A stretch of 7,724 nt of DNA from Clostridia bacterium. Its GTDB lineage: Bacteria; Bacillota_A; Clostridia; Christensenellales; Aristaeellaceae. The translations under genes were made by a program, and so were the position numbers. Below are positions 4,888 to 7,724 of the stretch, in pieces; within the stretch, counting starts at the first letter, position 1; every line of letters begins with the position of its first letter. Under the pieces are notes generated by a model, which was not told the DNA's origin, ran no database searches, and saw only the letters and a list, made by a program, of their open reading frames with translations. Location of the stretch: contig JAFUPT010000113.1 in the NCBI GenBank assembly GCA_017481065.1, positions 1 through 7,724 on the forward strand. The letters are read 5' to 3'.

Positions 4888-6615
4888 ATGAAGGTACGCA
4901 ATCTTATCTCCAAGCGCTACAAGGAAACCCCCGCCGATTGCCAGATCGCCAGCCAGGCGCTCATGATGCGCGGCGGCTACATCAAGCCCGTCGGCAATGG
5001 CATCTTCACCCTCTTCCCGGCAACCAAGCGCATCACCACCAAGATCGAAAAGATCATCCGCGAGGAAATGGATCGCATCGGCGGCCAGGAACTCATGTTC
5101 CCGGTAGCCATGCCCGCCACCCTCTGGCGCGAATCCGGTCGCTTTGAGGCCATCGGCAGCGAGCTGCTCCGCTTCAAGGATCGCTCCGGCGCCGATATGG
5201 TGCTCGGCATGACCCACGAGGAAGCCTCCGTGCATTTCGTGCGCGATGTGGCCGATTCTTACACCCAGTATCCCTTCATGATCTACCAGATCCAGACCAA
5301 GTTCCGCGATGAGCCCCGCTGCCGCGGCGGCCTGATCCGCGTGCGCGAATTCACCATGAAGGACGCCTATTCCTTCCACACCTCCCAGGAGGATCTGGAA
5401 TCCTACTACATGGAGTGCTACGAGGCATACAACCGCGTCTATCGCCGCGCAGGCGTGGGCGAGGTCGTGGCCGTCGCTTCCGACAGCGGCATGATGGGCG
5501 GCAAGGTCTCCCATGAATACATGCTGCTCACCCCCGTCGGCGAGGATACCATCGTGCTCTGCCATGATTGCGATTACCGCGCCAACATGGAGGCCGCTCC
5601 CTGCATCGTGAACAACGAGTCCGGCGAAATTGCCGAGCTCGCCAAGGTGCCCACCCCCGATGTCAAGACCATCGAGGATCTGGCCAAGTTCCTGAACATC
5701 GATGCCAGGCAGACCTGCAAGGCCGTCGTCTACCAGGAGAACCTCACCGATAAGTATGTCGTGGCCTTCCTCCGCGGCGACCTGGACATCAACGAAACCA
5801 AGCTCCGCAACTACCTCAAGGCCGAAATCCATCCCGGCGAAATCACCCCCGAGTGCGGCCTGTCCGCAGGCTTCATCGGCCCGAAGGGTCTGCCGCAGGA
5901 TGTGAAGGTGGTCTTCGACGCCTCCCTCAAGGGCATCAACTGGCTCGCCACCGGCGCGAATGAAACCGATATGCACTACACCGGCTTCAACATCGCCCGC
6001 GATATCGGCGAAGTGGAGTATGTGGATGTGGCCAAGGCCTTCGATGGCGGCATCTGCCCCGTCTGCGGCAAGCCCAGCGTATACACCTCCCGCGGCATCG
6101 AGGTCGGCAATATCTTCCAGCTCGGCACCAAGTACACCGAGTCCATGGGCATGACCTATGTCGACCAGGACGGCGCCCTCAAGCATCCCATCATGGGCTG
6201 CTACGGCATCGGCGTCGGCCGCCTCGCCGCTTCCGTCTGCGAAGCGCACCGCGATGATTACGGCCCCATCTGGCCCATCTCCATCGCTCCCTGGCATGTG
6301 CAGATCTGCTCCCTCCGCGCAGACAATGAGGAAGTGGCCGCCATGTCCCAGAAGATCTACGATGAACTCACCGCCCGCGGCGTGGAAGTCCTCTGGGATG
6401 ACCGCCAGGTTTCCGCCGGCTTCATGTTCTCCGATGCCGATCTCTTCGGCGTGCCGGTGCGCATCGTCGTCAGCCCCAAGGGCCTCAAGAACGGCACCAT
6501 CGAAATCTCCTCCCGCGATAAGTCCCTCAAGGAAGTTAAGCCCGCGGAAGAGGCTGTCGATTTCGTATACAACTATGTCGTAGACGAGCTTGCCAAGCTG
6601 GAGTGCCGCCTGTAA
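4888..6615 (+). CDS. proS: Proline--tRNA ligase (bacterial type with INS editing domain)
   Basis: A 575-residue class II aminoacyl-tRNA synthetase that attaches proline to tRNA-Pro in the cytoplasm. Motif 1 lies around 57-76 (ending GGQELMFPVAMP), then THEE (109-112) and YQIQTKFRDEPR (133-144). Motif 2 continues through RVREFTMKDAYSFH (151-164). Motif 3 is GCYGIGVGRLAAS (437-449). An inserted editing (INS) domain, which clears mischarged Ala-tRNA-Pro, spans roughly 225-395. It is flanked by CHDC (225-228) and CPVC (390-393), possibly a metal-binding pair. The HGTP-type anticodon-binding domain runs from about 465 (IAPWHVQICSL) to the end. The length is normal for this type. The ATG at 4888 has AAGGAGGA 7 nt upstream; the in-frame ATG at 4753 lies inside the T-box and would disrupt it. 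Codon choice is strongly C-ending (ATC, CTC, GGC), as expected for a highly expressed gene in a GC-rich genome. Expression should rise when tRNA-Pro is uncharged. Confidence 0.98.
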   Translation: MKVRNLISKRYKETPADCQIASQALMMRGGYIKPVGNGIFTLFPATKRITTKIEKIIREEMDRIGGQELMFPVAMPATLWRESGRFEAIGSELLRFKDRSGADMVLGMTHEEASVHFVRDVADSYTQYPFMIYQIQTKFRDEPRCRGGLIRVREFTMKDAYSFHTSQEDLESYYMECYEAYNRVYRRAGVGEVVAVASDSGMMGGKVSHEYMLLTPVGEDTIVLCHDCDYRANMEAAPCIVNNESGEIAELAKVPTPDVKTIEDLAKFLNIDARQTCKAVVYQENLTDKYVVAFLRGDLDINETKLRNYLKAEIHPGEITPECGLSAGFIGPKGLPQDVKVVFDASLKGINWLATGANETDMHYTGFNIARDIGEVEYVDVAKAFDGGICPVCGKPSVYTSRGIEVGNIFQLGTKYTESMGMTYVDQDGALKHPIMGCYGIGVGRLAASVCEAHRDDYGPIWPISIAPWHVQICSLRADNEEVAAMSQKIYDELTARGVEVLWDDRQVSAGFMFSDADLFGVPVRIVVSPKGLKNGTIEISSRDKSLKEVKPAEEAVDFVYNYVVDELAKLECRL

Positions 6616-6648
6616 GCGGGGAGAGATGCTGGCTTACATTGGGTTATG

Positions 6649-6705
6649 CTGGGGCGCTGCCCCAGACCCCGCCAAGGGGAATGATTCCCCTTGGAACCCT
6701 CTGTA
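6649..6705 (-). repeat. Hairpin intergenic repeat, copy B (two-hairpin form, inverted)
   Basis: Read on the minus strand this matches copy A (2021-2085): TTACAGAGGG, then a CCAAGGGGAAT stem, GGCGGGG, then GGGGCAGCGCCCC. Hairpins on the plus strand are 6649-6665 (7 bp, loop GCT) and 6672-6694 (perfect 10 bp, loop TGA). The third hairpin seen in copies A and C is missing; 6616-6648, between the proS stop and this copy, shows nothing recognisable. The element runs straight into the proS terminator. Confidence 0.75.
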
Positions 6706-6707
6706 AG

Positions 6708-6738
6708 AAAAAATGACCTCGGAGCGAGGTCATTTTTT
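6708..6738 (+). terminator. Rho-independent terminator of proS
   Basis: TGACCTC (6714-6720) pairs with GAGGTCA (6726-6732). The stem extends through six A-T pairs and ends in TTTTTT (6733-6738). The A-run on the left means it could also work for minus-strand transcripts. It lies 93 bp after the proS stop, with repeat copy B between. Confidence 0.9.
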
Positions 6739-6784
6739 AATTGGAGACAGGAAAACCAAAAGGTAGATGTATCCCTAATAGCCC

Positions 6785-6862
6785 TTGTAGGGGCGCACCT
6801 ATGTGTGCGCCCGAAAAAGAAAATGATGCTCTGCGAGCGATCACATAGAATTCGTCCTACAA
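6785..6862. repeat. 78-bp MITE-like element containing the 28-bp hairpin repeat
   Basis: The ends are perfect 7-bp inverted repeats, TTGTAGG (6785-6791) and CCTACAA (6856-6862). Inside the left end is the hairpin GGGCGCAC / GTGCGCCC (6791-6798, 6805-6812), and 6786-6813 is identical to 69-96. No coding capacity is seen. The small size and terminal inverted repeats suggest a non-autonomous mobile or REP-like element. No target duplication is evident and no transposase is nearby. The adjoining bases 6739-6784 hold nothing I can identify. Confidence 0.5.
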
Positions 6863-6870
6863 TTTTCCAT

Positions 6871-6905
6871 TAAAAAATCGTGCCGTTGTCCGGCACGATT
6901 TTTTA
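6871..6905 (-). terminator. Terminator downstream of the sugar permease gene (bidirectional)
   Basis: A perfect 15-bp stem (6871-6885 with 6891-6905) has a TTGTC loop on the plus strand. It has A/T runs at both feet, giving six U residues in either direction. It lies about 88 bp past the permease stop, beyond repeat copy C. The inner stem and GTC of the loop are shared with the hairpin at 1987-2017. Confidence 0.85.
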
Positions 6906-6907
6906 TT

Positions 6908-6993
6908 CGAAGGTTTCCAAAGGGGATCATCCCCTTTGTCGGGGGTTTGGGGGCGGAGCCCCCAACGGGGTTCCAAGGGGCAGAGTCCCTTGG
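6908..6993 (+). repeat. Three-hairpin intergenic repeat, copy C
   Basis: Hairpin 1 (6919-6937) has 8 bp with a TCA loop. Hairpin 2 (6947-6965) has 8 bp, GGGGGC/GCCCCC, with a GGA loop. Hairpin 3 (6973-6993) has 7 bp plus a G-T pair. Order, spacing and loop positions match copy A, but the sequence is more diverged (purine-rich GGGGGCGGAGCCCCC). It ends one base before the stop codon of the permease gene (6994-6996). Confidence 0.7.
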
Positions 6994-7724
6994 TTACTTC
7001 GCCTTCTTCTTGCTGCGGATGAAGTCTACATAAACCGCGCCAAGGATAACGCCGCCCTTGATGATGAACTGCCAGTCGGAGTTCACGCCCATCAGGTTCA
7101 GGCCGTTGTTCAGAATGCCGATGATCAGGGCGCCGATCAGGGTGCCGCCCAGCTTACCGGAGCCGCCGGCCATGGAAGTACCGCCGATAACTACTGCGGC
7201 GATGGCGTCGTTTTCAGCGCCGTCACCGGAGGTGCAGGTACCGGAGTACAGGCGGGAAGCGATGGTGATACCGGCCAGACCGGCCAGCAGGCCGCTGATG
7301 GTGTGCACAACGAACTTCACCTTGGTGGTGTTGATACCGGAGAACTTCGCAGCGGTGGCGTTGCCGCCTACTGCGTAGATGTGGCGGCCCATGCGGGTGC
7401 GGTTCAGGAACAGCACGCACACGATGAACACGATGAACATGGTGATCACGGGGGTGGGGATGCCGGCAACATAGCCTGCGCCCAGGAACTTCCAGGCATC
7501 GGTCATGCAGCGGATCGGCTTACCGCCGGAGAATACATAAGCGATACCCTTTGCAATGTTCTGGGATGCCAGGGTCACGATGAACGGCGGGATGGTGGTC
7601 TTGGCGATCAGGAAGCCATTGAACATGCCGAACACGCCACCGGACAGGATGCCGATCAGGATGCCGACGATCTCAGGCATGCCGCCCCATACAACTGCGC
7701 CAGCGCCCAGGCAGCCGGACATAG
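6994..7724 (-). CDS. Sugar ABC transporter permease, RbsC/MglC type (partial, N-terminus outside window)
   Basis: The last 243 or so residues of an integral membrane permease of the BPD_transp_2 family, which forms the channel of importers for ribose, galactose and related sugars. Counting from the ATG at 7722, hydrophobic segments lie at about 16-40, 46-65, 89-106, 133-157, 172-183 and 190-211, with a final one at 217-234. Family motifs are NGFLIAKTTIPPFIVTLAS (35-53), YAVGGNATAAKFSGI (116-130), and DAIAAVVIGGTSMAGGSGKL (172-191), the loop thought to contact the ATPase, as well as GVNSDWQFIIKGG (212-224). The C-terminus SKKKAK is basic, as expected for a cytoplasmic tail. Intact relatives are about 310-350 residues, so the true start lies beyond 7724 and the ATG at 7722 is probably internal. 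ATPase and binding-protein genes are expected upstream, outside the window. The substrate cannot be told from this part. It is the last gene of its transcript: a terminator follows at 6871-6905. Confidence 0.92.
   Translation of the reverse strand, partial: MSGCLGAGAVVWGGMPEIVGILIGILSGGVFGMFNGFLIAKTTIPPFIVTLASQNIAKGIAYVFSGGKPIRCMTDAWKFLGAGYVAGIPTPVITMFIVFIVCVLFLNRTRMGRHIYAVGGNATAAKFSGINTTKVKFVVHTISGLLAGLAGITIASRLYSGTCTSGDGAENDAIAAVVIGGTSMAGGSGKLGGTLIGALIIGILNNGLNLMGVNSDWQFIIKGGVILGAVYVDFIRSKKKAK

Noticed and set aside
4729..6297. 522-codon open frame on the minus strand opposite proS, and similar long frames at 3551-4558 and 2564-3517
   Set aside because: They are low-complexity, His/Gly/Ala/Asp-rich antisense translations of strongly biased coding DNA, and each lies opposite a gene with clear family motifs.

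Overview
The window looks like chromosome of a fairly GC-rich, endospore-forming Clostridia-type Bacillota, probably a gut-associated relative of Oscillospirales or Christensenellales. The reasons are a clear spoIIID gene, a proline T-box leader in front of proS, a SipW-type signal peptide, strong AGGAGG ribosome binding sites, U-tailed terminators, and several short GC-rich intergenic repeats of a kind I recall from such genomes. The exact taxon is inference. I saw no rRNA, tRNA, CRISPR array, transposase or phage gene.

Layout. 1-240 is a gene-free mosaic of at least three short repeat families. A minus-strand terminator (250-281) follows. 337-1800 (-) encodes a secreted SipW-class surface protein. 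Its upstream region (1801-1990) holds a 12-bp A/T homopolymer and a 16-bp palindrome. 1987-2114 holds a terminator-like hairpin and a three-hairpin repeat that supplies the last codons of spoIIID (2094-2369, -). Divergent from spoIIID, 2471-3475 (+) encodes a GH25-like protein with two LysM domains that appears to lack the GH25 catalytic acids. 3578-4582 (+) is a uroporphyrinogen-decarboxylase/MtaA-family protein with its own promoter. 4596-4855 is a promoter plus T-box leader controlling proS (4888-6615, +). 6616-6993 is gene-free and holds repeats and two terminators. 6994-7724 (-) is the C-terminal part of an RbsC/MglC-type sugar ABC permease that runs off the window.

The genes do not form one pathway. 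They look like independently transcribed single genes: sporulation control, a possibly spore- or wall-associated LysM protein, a probable methyl-transfer enzyme, proline charging regulated by uncharged tRNA-Pro, and sugar uptake. The most notable pattern is non-coding. Three unrelated genes (spoIIID, proS, the permease) are followed by versions of the same hairpin cassette. It always has the same orientation relative to the gene and always ends in a terminator-like hairpin.
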